Shown: in pieces, positions 1 through 9,099 of the stretch | Position numbering within the stretch: the stretch's first letter is position 1 | Layout: each line of letters opens with the position of its first letter | DNA from: Fodinibius sp036381435 | Lineage (GTDB): Bacteria > Bacteroidota > Rhodothermia > Balneolales > Balneolaceae | Direction: 5' to 3' | NCBI GenBank assembly: GCA_036381435.1 | Contig: DASVCW010000038.1 | Location: 67,243-131,242 of the forward strand | Length of the DNA stretch: 64,000 nt | The notes under the pieces: model-generated | What the model was told of the DNA's origin: nothing | Database searches by the model: none | The model's input: the letters and a program-made list of their open reading frames with translations, nothing else | Program-made: the position numbers and the translations under genes

Positions 1-615
1 ATTTTCACCTATAAAAATAGAGCCTTCTTCAGCGTTGAGTATACAACCCGCTTCAATAACAGCTCCGTTTTGGATATAGATATTTTCTGCTTTTTCAAGT
101 ACGGCGTGCTCTGAAATTTGTGCTTTTCCCCGATGATCTGCTTCTATAAGGGTGAGATCATTTTCAATTTGCTCGCCATTCATTAGGAACAAATCCCATA
201 AATGAGTGATAGAAGAAAAATCATTGACTTCCAGCACAAAGAGGGTATTAAAATTTGGGACGCCTTCGTTCAACCATTGTGTGGAACGTTCGCTATCAAC
301 TTTTGCAGCGATAACTGTTTCATTATGTCGCAGGCATTGGCCTTCGCTAAGGTCAGTAATTTTTTCGACCAGCCTTTCGTTAGGTAAGTAGCGGCTGTTA
401 AGCCAGAGGGAGCTTTTACCGGTTTCAACTTGGCCGCCTTCAAAAACACCGTGAAATTCGGGACGCAAAATTCGATTTACAGATGAAGTATCCAGCGCAT
501 ATTGCCATTTTTGAGCAATGGTAAGGATGCCGGTTCGCAAGTCATCAACCGGGCGGCTAAGTGTAAGAGGATGAAAGTTTTTATATTGAGAATCTTCAAA
601 AAAGAACAATTGCAT
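1..615 (-). CDS. Alternative GlmU-type sugar nucleotidyltransferase/acetyltransferase (N-terminal part, runs off window)
   Basis: The reverse strand is open from an ATG at 613-615 to the window edge, giving 205 residues. The start reads MQLFFFEDSQYKNFHPLTLSRPV, then DLRTGILTIAQKW, which I recognise as the N-terminus of the Bacteroidota-type GlmU substitute (TIGR03991-like). The last visible residues (about 165-205) have the hexapeptide-like pattern of a left-handed beta-helix acyltransferase (IQNGAVIEAGCILNAEEG). By family knowledge these proteins make UDP-N-acetylglucosamine from glucosamine-1-phosphate in the cytoplasm. It is divergent from glmS across 127 bp, so two steps of the same pathway are head to head. 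The C-terminal half is not in the window, so the acetyltransferase activity cannot be judged. Confidence 0.85.
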   Translation of the reverse strand, partial: MQLFFFEDSQYKNFHPLTLSRPVDDLRTGILTIAQKWQYALDTSSVNRILRPEFHGVFEGGQVETGKSSLWLNSRYLPNERLVEKITDLSEGQCLRHNETVIAAKVDSERSTQWLNEGVPNFNTLFVLEVNDFSSITHLWDLFLMNGEQIENDLTLIEADHRGKAQISEHAVLEKAENIYIQNGAVIEAGCILNAEEGSIFIGEN

Positions 616-742
616 TATTAAAATAATAAAAAGTTATAGGGTAATTGTTTTAAAATACTTTTCAGAATGATAATTTATGCATAGTCGATCAGCACGAGAG
701 ACAGTATAATAAAAATCACCATTCAAATTAGATAAATCATAT

Positions 743-2587
743 ATGTGTGGAATTGTAGGTTATATCGGGGAGAAAAAAGCAAGCGATATCATTGTTAAGG
801 GCCTTGAGAGGCTGGAATATCGGGGATACGACTCGGCAGGCCTTGCACTGCTTAACGGCCAGCTGGATATCAAAAAGGGCAAAGGCAAGGTTGCGAATCT
901 CAAAACGATGCTCAACGGCGACCCCACAGATGGATTTATTGGCATTGGACACACCCGGTGGGCAACCCACGGTGCGCCGAATAATATAAATTCGCATCCG
1001 CATATCAGCGAATCAGGTAAAATTGCCTTGGTTCATAACGGCATTATTGAAAACTATAATTCCCTCAAAAAAGAGCTGCAAAACAAAGGACGTACTTTTA
1101 AAACCGATACCGATACTGAAGTTATAGCGCAGCTTATTGAAGAAATTTATGAAAACGGAAATGGTGAAGAAATCACTTTTGAGCAGGCTGTTCAACTGGC
1201 ACTCAAACAGGTAGTGGGAACTTATGGCTTGGCTATTTTAAATGTCGAAGAACCTGATCGCATCATTGTCGCGCGAAAAGGCTCGCCGCTGCTGCTGGGC
1301 ATTGGTGATGGAGAAATGTTCATCGCTTCGGATGCTTCTCCCATTGTAGAGCATACCAATAAAGTGGTGTATCTGGATGACGGTGAAATGGCGATCGTTA
1401 CCAAAGATGATTACAAAGTGAAAACGATCGAGGATGTTGTCCTCACTAAAAAAGTGCACGAACTGGCCCTGAGTATTGAAGAAATTGAAAAGGGTGGTTA
1501 TCCTCACTTTATGCTGAAAGAGATTTTTGAACAGCCGCGTGCTATTTCTGATTGTCTTCGCGGACGTTTGGATGTCGAGAATCATACCGTTCAGCTTGGT
1601 GGAATCGCTGATGTGATCGAACGACTTACCAATGCCAAACGACTGATTATTGCCGCCTGTGGGACCAGCTGGCATGCAGGGCTTGTGGGAGAATATCTTT
1701 TCGAACATCTGGCTAAGCTGCCGGTTGAAGTAGAATACGCCTCAGAGTTCCGCTATCGTGAGGCGCTTATTGATGAAGATGATGTGATGCTGGTGATTTC
1801 TCAAAGCGGCGAAACGGCTGATACGCTGGCGGCTCTCCGCACAGCCAAAGAGCGGGGTGCGCTCACACTGGGTGTTTGTAATGTGGTGGGATCAACTATT
1901 GCCCGTGATACCGATGCCGGCGTTTATACACATGCGGGTCCCGAAATCGGAGTTGCTTCAACCAAAGCGTTCACTACACAGGTTTCGGTTTTGGCAATGA
2001 TGGCCATTCTTCTGGGGCAAAAACGAAACACTATAGATTCTGATTATGCCGTCCGGCTGATTGAAGAACTTCATGGCATCCCCCAAAAAATAGAGCAAAT
2101 CCTCGAAAAAAGTGATGCTATCAAAGAGATGGCGAAGCTGTTCACTTATGCTCCTAACTTTCTGTACCTGGGCCGAACCTATAATTTTCCCGTAGCTTTG
2201 GAGGGCGCCCTTAAACTAAAAGAAATTTCTTACATCCATGCTGAGGGATATCCCGCCGCCGAAATGAAACATGGCCCCATTGCTTTGATTGATGAAATGA
2301 TGCCGGTGGTGGTAATCGCCGCTACTGATCACACCAATGACAAGATGATCAGCAATATTGAGGAAGTAAAAGCCAGAAAGGGACGCATTATCGCCATTAC
2401 AGGTGAGGAAAATCACGAGGTGATTGATCTCTCCGAATTTTACTGCCCCATTCCCGAGACTGAAGATTGCCTGTCGCCACTGCTGACGTCTATCCCGCTG
2501 CAACTGCTTTCCTATTACATCGCCGTGAACCGCGGATGCCATGTAGATCAGCCCCGCAACCTGGCAAAAAGCGTAACCGTGGAATGA
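743..2587 (+). CDS. glmS: Glutamine--fructose-6-phosphate aminotransferase (isomerizing)
   Basis: Makes glucosamine-6-phosphate from fructose-6-phosphate and glutamine, the first committed step to UDP-GlcNAc, peptidoglycan and LPS. It is 614 aa, a normal length. The start MCGIVGYIG places Cys2 as the N-terminal glutaminase nucleophile, so ATG 743 is the only sensible start. The glutaminase domain shows HTRWATHG (about 70-77) and HNGIIENY (about 98). Two SIS domains follow, with ACGTSWHAG (about 305), SQSGETADT (about 353) and AEGYPAAEMKHGP (about 500). The C-terminus NLAKSVTVE is the conserved fructose-6-phosphate-binding tail. I see no glmS-ribozyme-like leader in the 127 bp before it. The neighbour on the other strand is the alternative GlmU. 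Confidence 0.97.
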   Translation: MCGIVGYIGEKKASDIIVKGLERLEYRGYDSAGLALLNGQLDIKKGKGKVANLKTMLNGDPTDGFIGIGHTRWATHGAPNNINSHPHISESGKIALVHNGIIENYNSLKKELQNKGRTFKTDTDTEVIAQLIEEIYENGNGEEITFEQAVQLALKQVVGTYGLAILNVEEPDRIIVARKGSPLLLGIGDGEMFIASDASPIVEHTNKVVYLDDGEMAIVTKDDYKVKTIEDVVLTKKVHELALSIEEIEKGGYPHFMLKEIFEQPRAISDCLRGRLDVENHTVQLGGIADVIERLTNAKRLIIAACGTSWHAGLVGEYLFEHLAKLPVEVEYASEFRYREALIDEDDVMLVISQSGETADTLAALRTAKERGALTLGVCNVVGSTIARDTDAGVYTHAGPEIGVASTKAFTTQVSVLAMMAILLGQKRNTIDSDYAVRLIEELHGIPQKIEQILEKSDAIKEMAKLFTYAPNFLYLGRTYNFPVALEGALKLKEISYIHAEGYPAAEMKHGPIALIDEMMPVVVIAATDHTNDKMISNIEEVKARKGRIIAITGEENHEVIDLSEFYCPIPETEDCLSPLLTSIPLQLLSYYIAVNRGCHVDQPRNLAKSVTVE

Positions 2588-2994
2588 TCTTGGATTGATG
2601 ATTTATGATTGATGATTGATCAATCCATAAGAGCTTTTGAAAAAACTTTGGTTTCATGATGAACTTGCTTACCCCGGTGCTAAGGCCTTTTAAAAGCCGT
2701 CAAATACAGTTTTCAATTCAGATCCTGATCCCGAAAGCTTTCGGGACAGCATGGCATAAGGTTTTAGAATACTTCCCATAATCATAAATCATCAATCGCA
2801 AATCTTAAAATCCCCAGTTTTTTTAATTTTTTTTGTAACAAAAAGGTTTTTCATCCCTCTTGAACTATAAATGAGGAAGCTTTTGTAATAAAAGTTCCAC
2901 AAAAAAGCGTGCTAAGCTTGAAATTTGTTGTGGCATTTGTTACATATAAAGGCTTTTTCTATAAAAGCAAAGTTAAAGTTCTGGGGAAATTAAA
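2588..2994. repeat. 407-bp gene-free stretch with degenerate repeat sequence
   Basis: No coding potential seen. After the glmS stop come short direct repeats of TGATTTATGATTGATGATTGA. A sequence at about 2722-2760 (CTGATCCCGAAAGCTTTCGGGACAGCATGGCAT) matches the right end of the longer element at 40618-40797 and contains the palindrome CCCGAAAGCTTTCGGG. The last 170 bp are AT-rich and may hold the promoter of the small peptide at 2995. Confidence 0.5.
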
Positions 2995-3069
2995 ATGAAA
3001 AACTGGAAAGCACTTATTTTTAAAATTACTGTTTTAGTTTTGGTAGGTATCGTATTGCTTACCGGCTAA
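2995..3069 (+). CDS. 24-residue hydrophobic peptide (hypothetical)
   Basis: ATG 2995 to TAA 3069 encodes MKNWKALIFKITVLVLVGIVLLTG, a short basic N-terminus followed by one predicted membrane segment. A purine stretch CTGGGGAAAT lies 5-14 nt before the ATG and could act as ribosome binding site. It sits 119 bp before the HPt gene on the same strand. I do not recognise it; it could be a small membrane protein or a chance reading frame. The supporting facts are the start context, the abrupt hydrophobic profile and a preceding AT-rich promoter-like region. Confidence 0.4.
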   Translation: MKNWKALIFKITVLVLVGIVLLTG

Positions 3070-3188
3070 ACGATTTCCATGAAAAGAAATAGTATAAACA
3101 GTTAATTAACAAGAACATTGATCGCCTTTGATCATTGCTTACTAAAAGTATGCCGTTATTAAGTTGAAAACGGTTTAAGTGAAATATT

Positions 3189-3554
3189 GTGGGCAAAAAA
3201 TCAGTAACTGATCTGACGTATCTGCACAAAATGACAATGGGTGATAACGAAATCATTCTTGAAACAGTGCAGATCTTTCTTAAGACTACGCCTCAAACCT
3301 TGATCAATCTGCAAAACTATTGCGATCATCAGGAATGGGAGAAGCTCGCCGCGGAGGCCCACAAAATAAAGCCCGATTTGATATATATGGGTATGAACGA
3401 GGCACATCAGCTAATCGTAAATATTGAAAGGAAGGCCAAAAATCAAAAGCCGGAAGAAATCGAACATCAAATCGAGGAGCTTTCAATAATTTGTAATAAG
3501 GGGCTTGAAGAACTATCAAAGAAAGTAAATGAGTTGAAATCCGAAACAGGCTAA
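3189..3554 (+). CDS. HPt (histidine phosphotransfer) domain protein
   Basis: A single all-helical domain of about 121 residues with the HPt signature LAAEAHKIKPDLIYMGM. H58 is the likely phospho-acceptor, followed by the K-x-K/S-x2-x3-G spacing typical of phosphotransfer domains. By family it would shuttle phosphate between a hybrid kinase receiver domain and a response regulator in the cytoplasm. No kinase or response regulator is nearby, so the partner is unknown. The frame starts at a GTG (3189); the upstream sequence has stops, and no in-frame ATG comes before residue 15, which would remove helix 1. It is followed 65 bp later by a holin-like membrane protein on the same strand. Confidence 0.75.
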   Translation: MGKKSVTDLTYLHKMTMGDNEIILETVQIFLKTTPQTLINLQNYCDHQEWEKLAAEAHKIKPDLIYMGMNEAHQLIVNIERKAKNQKPEEIEHQIEELSIICNKGLEELSKKVNELKSETG

Positions 3555-3619
3555 ACTTTTTAAGATTTCATCCGTACACCTGAGTAGATTCTGCTGAACT
3601 GAAATAAAAATCAGGTGTT

Positions 3620-3946
3620 ATGTTAGATATAATTATAAAATTACTTTTAAATGGTGCCGGCATTTTTATCATCGGCTGGCTTTTATCAGGGATTGAAATA
3701 AAAAAGTTTTCTACGGCTCTCTGGGTAGCTGTTTTGCTGGCCGTCGTAAATACTTTTGTAAAACCTGTTATCGTGTTCTTAACGTTGCCGCTCACCATCC
3801 TCACACTGGGATTGTTTATCCTGGTTATCAACGCTATGATGCTAATGCTGGTCGATGCATTTACCGACGGAATGAAAATTAAGAACTTCTGGTGGGCCTT
3901 GTTATTCAGCTTGCTACTTTCCCTGCTAAATATCGGTTTTTTCTAA
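3620..3946 (+). CDS. Phage-holin-4-2-like small membrane protein
   Basis: 108 aa with four hydrophobic segments (roughly 3-22, 30-50, 55-78, 88-107). It contains the family hallmark KPVIVFLTLPLTILTLGLF around residues 48-66 and a polar turn DAFTDGMKIKNFWWAL. This matches the chromosomal membrane-protein family named after phage holins (PF04020), which despite the name is usually not in prophages and has no proven function. There is no phage gene around it. The ATG at 3620 follows AGGTGTT at an acceptable distance. Confidence 0.85.
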   Translation: MLDIIIKLLLNGAGIFIIGWLLSGIEIKKFSTALWVAVLLAVVNTFVKPVIVFLTLPLTILTLGLFILVINAMMLMLVDAFTDGMKIKNFWWALLFSLLLSLLNIGFF

Positions 3947-3949
3947 GCA

Positions 3950-4034
3950 TTCTTGCCACTAAAGCACTAAAAGACATTTTAACAACTTAATCTAAAAATA
4001 GTGTCTTCCGTGTTTTTGTGTGTTTTCGTGGCAA
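3950..4034. repeat. Imperfect palindrome, 'ACCAC/ACACAGAG'-like intergenic family (family B)
   Basis: TTGCCACTAAAGCACTAAAAGACA at the left faces AGTGTCTTCCGTGTTTTTGTG...CGTGGCAA at the right, giving inverted arms of about 30 bp ending in TTGCCAC/GTGGCAA. It lies between the convergent ends of the holin-like gene and the methyltransferase and could fold as a bidirectional hairpin. Related copies occur at 12355-12715, 13480-13575, 36362-36515, 43745-43832 and 51855-51935. Confidence 0.6.
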
Positions 4035-4043
4035 ACTATCCAA

Positions 4044-4676
4044 TTAGGCTACGTTTGCGCTTTCTGTAAGAGGCTTATGGTTACTCGGTTCATTAATTTC
4101 AAGCGTATAAACTTTGGCAGGCGGCAAATTGCGAAGAACAATTTTTTTACTTTGAACGTACTTTTTCACTACCTGTTCTTCAAAGTCGTTCTTGAAATTG
4201 CGAAACTTCACATATTTAAAATAGCTGATGCAGGCTTCAGGCTTGCAAAGGTTTAACTTCTTCTGCCAGATGTTTCGGCTGATATGTTCCGGCATGTTTT
4301 CGTAGGGAAGGCTTGAGAAAATGAAATCGTAGTTGTAAGTCGATTTAAATTTTAGAATATCGGTGTGATGGGGATGAATGTTTTCGCATTGATACTTCTT
4401 TTTAACAATCTGATAAAACTTTTTGTGGATTTCAACGATATCAAGTTGATCTTGCGGACGCAGCAATTTGGCAATTTGCTTGGTAAGGGGACCGGTGCCG
4501 GCGCCGATTTCAAGTATTTTTAACGGGGCACAATCACCCTTCAAAAGCCGTTTTTTTAGATGAAAAACAAGATCCTTAGCTAAAAATTTTGAGCTTGGCG
4601 CAATAGCTCCCGTTTGTTTTAAATCCTTTAAAAAATAAAGCAGGTGTTCCAAATGTCTTCTGTTTTCTTTAAGCAT
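4044..4676 (-). CDS. PmtA-like / rRNA-adenine-dimethylase-fold SAM-dependent methyltransferase
   Basis: 210 aa class I methyltransferase. Motif I is LEIGAGTGPLTKQIA (about residues 56-70), the acidic residue after beta-2 is in DIVEIHKKFY, and the post-II region is HHTDILKF. The motif-IV region reads FIFSSLPYENMP, close to the SSLPLLNMP pattern of bacterial phospholipid N-methyltransferases (PmtA) and different from the NLPY/NPPY of true KsgA/Erm enzymes. Likely role is lipid or another small-substrate methylation, but the substrate is inferred only from this motif. The long Lys/His-rich C-terminus has no clear membrane segment. It stands alone on the minus strand, with its 3' end against repeat 3950-4034. 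Confidence 0.65.
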   Translation of the reverse strand: MLKENRRHLEHLLYFLKDLKQTGAIAPSSKFLAKDLVFHLKKRLLKGDCAPLKILEIGAGTGPLTKQIAKLLRPQDQLDIVEIHKKFYQIVKKKYQCENIHPHHTDILKFKSTYNYDFIFSSLPYENMPEHISRNIWQKKLNLCKPEACISYFKYVKFRNFKNDFEEQVVKKYVQSKKIVLRNLPPAKVYTLEINEPSNHKPLTESANVA

Positions 4677-4919
4677 AACTTATAAAAGGTAATAAAGCTG
4701 AAGGAATATGACTAATACTGCTTTTTAATCAACAGATATTTTTGCCTCATTTATACAGAAATGTCATCTATTTGACATTCAGAACGAAAATAAACCCAGT
4801 AGCATGCGGATAATGTATTTTTTTACAATTCTGTGAGCAAAAAATCTTGAATTATTCAAGTACAAGTGTATTTTACACTGTTTTTTTTAAAAGATAACTT
4901 CAAATTAATAACCCACCTT

Positions 4920-7406
4920 ATGAGATATTCAGTAATAAAGAAGATGAAGGCCCTGGGCTTGTTACTTTTTTCGGTAACATTGCTTTCGGCTTGCGCTTCA
5001 ACGGCACCCACCGCTAAAAAATCAGCTCCTGATTCCCAATCGGAGCAAAATGGAGAATTAAAGCCTTACAGCAAAGTCATCACTGATGATGCCAAAACGG
5101 ATGAAGGCCTGTTCACCGTTCATCAAATTGATGATAAATTTTATTATGAAATCCCTGACTCTTTGCTGGGAGAAGAAATGCTTATGGTTTCACGCATAGC
5201 CAAAACGGCAGATAATCTCGGTTACGGAGGCGAAAAACTGAATACTCAAACCCTGCGATGGGAAAGAAGTGAAAACGATATTTTACTGCGCCACGTATCT
5301 TTCGAAAATGTAGCGAGTGATACCCTGCCGGTATACAAAGCCGTTCAACGTTCAAATTTTGAACCTGTTCTGGCTGTTTTCGATATTGAAGCCCTAACGG
5401 AAGATTCTTCAGGAGTGGTTATTGAAGTCACCGATCTTTTTAGCAAAGATATTCCCTCGCTTGGGCTGGGTAGATCTGTTCGTGAACGATTTAGAGTACG
5501 CCGCTTAGACGAAGAACGGAGCTTTGTCAACTACATTCACAGTTATCCAAAGAATGTTGAAGTGCGAAATTTGATGACCTATGAATCGCAAGATCCGCCC
5601 TCAAATTCATCTACCGGTACTATTTCTGTGATGATGCATCACAGTATGGTTATGCTGCCGGAAGAAAAGATGCAGACTCGAGCCTATGACCGCCGGGTAG
5701 GATACTTTAGCGTCCGGCAAACGGATTATGGAGCTGATGCACAAGAAGCCAAACAAATGCAGTATGTTACCCGCTATGAACTGGTTCCTAAAGATAAAGA
5801 AGCTTATCTGAATGGCGAATTGGTTGAGCCGGTTAATCCCATTGTGTATTACGTAGATTCAGCCACTCCTAAAAAATGGCGATCCTATCTTATGCAGGGG
5901 GTAGAGGACTGGAACGAAGCCTTCCGTGCAGCCGGATTTAAAAATGCTATTATCGCTAAAATGGCTCCTACTGAGGAGGAAGATTCAACCTTTAGCGCCG
6001 AAGATATTCGATATTCTGTGATCCGTTACTTCGCTTCACCTATCCAGAACGCTTATGGCCCGCACGTACATGATCCGCGAACCGGCCAGATTCTGGAAAG
6101 CGACATCGGCTGGTATCACAATGTGATGAACCTGCTTCGCAACTGGTATTTTGTACAGACGGCAGCGGCCAATCCCAAAGCAAGAGGGGTTGAGTTCAGT
6201 GATGAAGTAATGGGGCAACTCATCCGTTTCGTTTCCGCTCATGAAGTGGGACACACCCTCGGCCTGGCTCACAACTGGGGTTCAAGTTACGCGTTTCCGG
6301 TCGATTCACTACGATCGCCCACGTTTACATCAACTCACGGAACGGCGCCTTCCATTATGGATTACGCCCGTTTCAACTATATCGCGCAGCCGGGTGATGG
6401 AGTTACCAACTTTATGCCCCGCATCGGTGAATATGACAAGTGGGCTGTCAAATGGGGCTACACCTGGTTCCCTGACAGTATGAGTCAGGATGAAATTGAG
6501 GCTACGCTCAACGAGTGGACCCGCAAGCGAGCAGATGATCCGCGCTACTTTTACGGTCGCCAAAGCGGCAGTAAAATTGATCCCCGTTCTCAAAACGAAG
6601 ATCTCGGTAGCGACGCGATGAAAGCCAGCGAGCTGGGAATTGCTAATTTGAAACGTGTTACCGCAAACCTCATCGATTGGACAGCACGAGAAGGAGCTCA
6701 TTACGATGAACTGCAGGAATTGTACCGCAATGTTGTGGGACAGTGGGGTCGCTATATGGGTCACGTTACCAAAAATATTGGCGGAGTATATGAAAACTAT
6801 AAAACCTATAGCCAGGAAGGTCCTGTTTATACCTTTGCGCCTGAGGAAATTCAGCAGCGAGCTATGGATTTCTTGATTGATTACGCTTTTACAACGCCAA
6901 GCTGGCTTCTTGATAACGATATCCTAAGCCGCATCAACCAATCTACAGCGGTTGACAATATGCGCAGTGCTCAGGTTAGAGTTTTGAGAGATCTTACCGA
7001 TCCTCAGCGACTGGCGCGTTTGATTGAATTCAATGCCCGTTATTCTGAAGATACTTACACTGCTTTCGAGATGATGGATGATTTGCGCAACGGCATCTGG
7101 AATGAACTGGATAACAATAGCAGCATTGGTGTACATCGCCGAAATCTGCAACGCGCTTATATCGAGCGGATGGAATATTTGATGACGGAAGAACTGCCGG
7201 ATATCCCCAGCCGTTGGAAGGAATTTATCGGTTGGACGGATGTGAACGTTAGTCAATCTGATATTCGTCCCATCGTCCGTAATCAACTGGAACTGTTGCT
7301 TGAAGACATTCAGGAATCAATGAACCGGGTTGACGACCGTGCTACTCAAGTTCATCTCGCCGATGCTGAAGTTCGTATCGAAGCCATTCTGAATCCTGAA
7401 GAATAA
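4920..7406 (+). CDS. Zinc-dependent metalloprotease lipoprotein (DUF5117/DUF5118/DUF4953 type)
   Basis: The frame is open from 4866; I place the start at ATG 4920 (MRYSVIKKMKALGLL...), with ATG 4944 as alternative. Either one makes a lipoprotein signal ending LLSAC, while 4866 would add a second hydrophobic stretch. The large FCB-group family has an N-terminal beta-rich region, then a metzincin-like domain. The zinc motif HEVGHTLGLAHNW is encoded from 6240 (about residue 441 from 4920), with the downstream SIMDYARFNY matching the Met-turn region. Expected location is the outer membrane or periplasm, with protein-degrading activity; the substrate is unknown. Length (about 829 aa) is normal for the family. 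It is monocistronic, with a strong terminator 28 bp after the stop. Confidence 0.85.
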   Translation: MRYSVIKKMKALGLLLFSVTLLSACASTAPTAKKSAPDSQSEQNGELKPYSKVITDDAKTDEGLFTVHQIDDKFYYEIPDSLLGEEMLMVSRIAKTADNLGYGGEKLNTQTLRWERSENDILLRHVSFENVASDTLPVYKAVQRSNFEPVLAVFDIEALTEDSSGVVIEVTDLFSKDIPSLGLGRSVRERFRVRRLDEERSFVNYIHSYPKNVEVRNLMTYESQDPPSNSSTGTISVMMHHSMVMLPEEKMQTRAYDRRVGYFSVRQTDYGADAQEAKQMQYVTRYELVPKDKEAYLNGELVEPVNPIVYYVDSATPKKWRSYLMQGVEDWNEAFRAAGFKNAIIAKMAPTEEEDSTFSAEDIRYSVIRYFASPIQNAYGPHVHDPRTGQILESDIGWYHNVMNLLRNWYFVQTAAANPKARGVEFSDEVMGQLIRFVSAHEVGHTLGLAHNWGSSYAFPVDSLRSPTFTSTHGTAPSIMDYARFNYIAQPGDGVTNFMPRIGEYDKWAVKWGYTWFPDSMSQDEIEATLNEWTRKRADDPRYFYGRQSGSKIDPRSQNEDLGSDAMKASELGIANLKRVTANLIDWTAREGAHYDELQELYRNVVGQWGRYMGHVTKNIGGVYENYKTYSQEGPVYTFAPEEIQQRAMDFLIDYAFTTPSWLLDNDILSRINQSTAVDNMRSAQVRVLRDLTDPQRLARLIEFNARYSEDTYTAFEMMDDLRNGIWNELDNNSSIGVHRRNLQRAYIERMEYLMTEELPDIPSRWKEFIGWTDVNVSQSDIRPIVRNQLELLLEDIQESMNRVDDRATQVHLADAEVRIEAILNPEE

Positions 7407-7433
7407 GCACTCTTTTCTTTAGAAGTTATTTCA

Positions 7434-7467
7434 AAAAGCTCCGGTTTAAAAGCCGGAGCTTTTTTTA
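7434..7467 (+). terminator. Rho-independent terminator of the metalloprotease gene
   Basis: An 8-bp perfect stem AGCTCCGG (7437-7444) / CCGGAGCT (7453-7460) with an 8-nt loop, preceded by A5 and followed by T7, 28 bp after the stop codon at 7406. Confidence 0.9.
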
Positions 7468-7582
7468 TTTGTAGATTGAGATTCATCTCGATTAGCCTTT
7501 TCACTGGTGCCTGGCACCATACCTTAAAATAAATGTAAGGCTACATAAACGCTTGTTTTAAAACACTTTGTTTAGAAACCCC

Positions 7583-8740
7583 TCAAGCACTCACTAAGTC
7601 GTTAAGTATCTCTAATAATGCCTCAACATCCGCTTCGTCATTATAAACATTGGGTGAAATGCGAATGGCTGATCCTCTCACTGATACATAAATATTCCTT
7701 TTCCCGAGTTCTTGCTGAAGTTTATCTGTAGTGATACGTTTAGGCAGCCTGATACCGAACATGTGGTGTCCTCTCCATTTTTCATCTTCAATCTTATAAC
7801 CGAGTGTCGGGAGTTCATGAACCAATTCAGAAGTTAATTCTTTACAATAACTTTGAATGTTTTCGGGTTTCCATCCCAGAATTTGCTTCAGGGCTTCAAT
7901 CATCATAGGCACAAGGATGAAATTGCTGCGTTCACCTACATCAAAACGCTGCGCCCCCGGCTGGTAATCATCTTGGTAGTCAATCAATGCGCTGAAATCT
8001 TCACTGTTTCTACGAGTAATCCAGCCTTCTTCCAACGGCAATCCATTTTGCAACTGTGGACCGAAATAGCCTAAAGTCATAGAATAAGGCCCCATCAACC
8101 ATTTATACCCGGCACAAATCAAAGCATCGGGCTGGATTTCCTGTACATCAAGCGGCAACGCTCCCACCGATTGAGTACCATCAATGATGAAATAAGCATT
8201 CGATTCCCGGGCACGCCGACCAATGGATTTCAGATCAAATAAAGTGCCGTCAGTCCAGTGTACATTTCCCAGTGCAACGAGTAAGGTATTGTTGTCAATA
8301 GCTTCCAGAATATGCTCATTCCATTGCTTACCGCGATTTTGAAATTCTTTAGGAGGACTAACGGTTTTCAACTCACACCCATGTTCTTTACAAAACTGTT
8401 TCCAGATATACACATTGCTGGGGAATTGTTCACCAGCAATGACAATGGAACTGCCGCAGGCGAGATCAATATTTTTGGCGACGGTTGCCAATCCGTACGA
8501 AACGGAGGGCATGATCGCAACATCATGAGCATTTTTAGCATGAATGAGTTCGGCAAACAGGCCACGAAGCCGGCTACTGTTTTCAAAAAAATCATTGGGT
8601 GTAATCTCCCAGGGGGATTTTTTATGCTGAATACCCTGGATTCCCGCCTTTTCTACACTTTTTAAAAGAGGAGACAGGTAAGAGCAGTTAAGGTAGTGAT
8701 GATCATCAGGGAGTGTGAATAAATACTTTTGGCAGTCCAT
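7583..8740 (-). CDS. Aminotransferase class V-fold PLP-dependent enzyme
   Basis: 385 aa with the fold-type I class V layout. It has a substrate-binding start MDCQKYLFTLPDDHHYLNCS, the cofactor Asp and Gln in FIIDGTQSVGALPLDV, and the Schiff-base Lys in ICAGYKWLMGPYSMTLGYFG at about residue 214. A C-terminal small domain contains ERSNFILVPMMIEAL and VRGSAIRISPNVYN. The overall pattern is nearer isopenicillin-N-epimerase/kynureninase-like members than the cysteine desulfurases SufS or IscS, because no RxGxHC-type active-site Cys loop is visible. Substrate unknown. It stands alone, with its start facing a repeat-bearing 359-bp gap. Confidence 0.8.
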   Translation of the reverse strand: MDCQKYLFTLPDDHHYLNCSYLSPLLKSVEKAGIQGIQHKKSPWEITPNDFFENSSRLRGLFAELIHAKNAHDVAIMPSVSYGLATVAKNIDLACGSSIVIAGEQFPSNVYIWKQFCKEHGCELKTVSPPKEFQNRGKQWNEHILEAIDNNTLLVALGNVHWTDGTLFDLKSIGRRARESNAYFIIDGTQSVGALPLDVQEIQPDALICAGYKWLMGPYSMTLGYFGPQLQNGLPLEEGWITRRNSEDFSALIDYQDDYQPGAQRFDVGERSNFILVPMMIEALKQILGWKPENIQSYCKELTSELVHELPTLGYKIEDEKWRGHHMFGIRLPKRITTDKLQQELGKRNIYVSVRGSAIRISPNVYNDEADVEALLEILNDLVSA

Positions 8741-9099
8741 TTCGTTTTAATGTTTAATTAAAATATTCTTCAAATTAACATTTAACAATAAACCTTCAAC
8801 TTTTAATTGTATGTAATTCGAACCATCAGCTAAATTGAAATAGAAGTTATCCGCGATGAGAGGGTACAACTCCCTTGGAGCAGCGTATAAAAATCAGCAG
8901 GAACAAAGTCCCCTTTAGGAGATTTTTCCGAAGGGATGCCTAATGGCAAGGGGTGAAAAAAGGAGATTTATCTAACGTTTTTTAGAAATCAATCCGCACA
9001 TCTTTTTACATCAGAAGGTTGAAAAAAGAATAACGTTTTAATAGAATAGGATTTGAATAGTATCATCTAAATAATATTACCTAATGAAAACGGGGAACA
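8741..9099. repeat. 359-bp gap holding one 'TCCCCTTTAGG...GGGATGCC...GGCAAGGGG' repeat (family C)
   Basis: The block at about 8908-8960 reads GTCCCCTTTAGGAGATTTTTCC, GAAGGGATGCC, TAATGGCAAGGGGTGAAAAA. Closely similar blocks are at 51971-52020 and 59579-59634, and partial ones at 39205-39262 and 48533-48590. The rest of the gap is AT-rich and would contain the divergent promoters of the aminotransferase and the BNR protein. No further gene seen. Confidence 0.6.

Noticed and set aside
616..742. glmS ribozyme or riboswitch before glmS
   Set aside because: Only 127 bp of AT-rich DNA shared with the divergent gene, and no conserved glmS-ribozyme core was seen.
3620..3946. Possible prophage remnant because of the holin-like protein
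   Set aside because: The family is a common chromosomal membrane protein in Bacteroidota and no other phage gene is near.
4044..4676. KsgA or Erm rRNA adenine dimethyltransferase
   Set aside because: The motif-IV region is SSLPYENMP rather than N-[LI]-P-[YF], fitting lipid methyltransferase-like proteins better; the substrate is left open.
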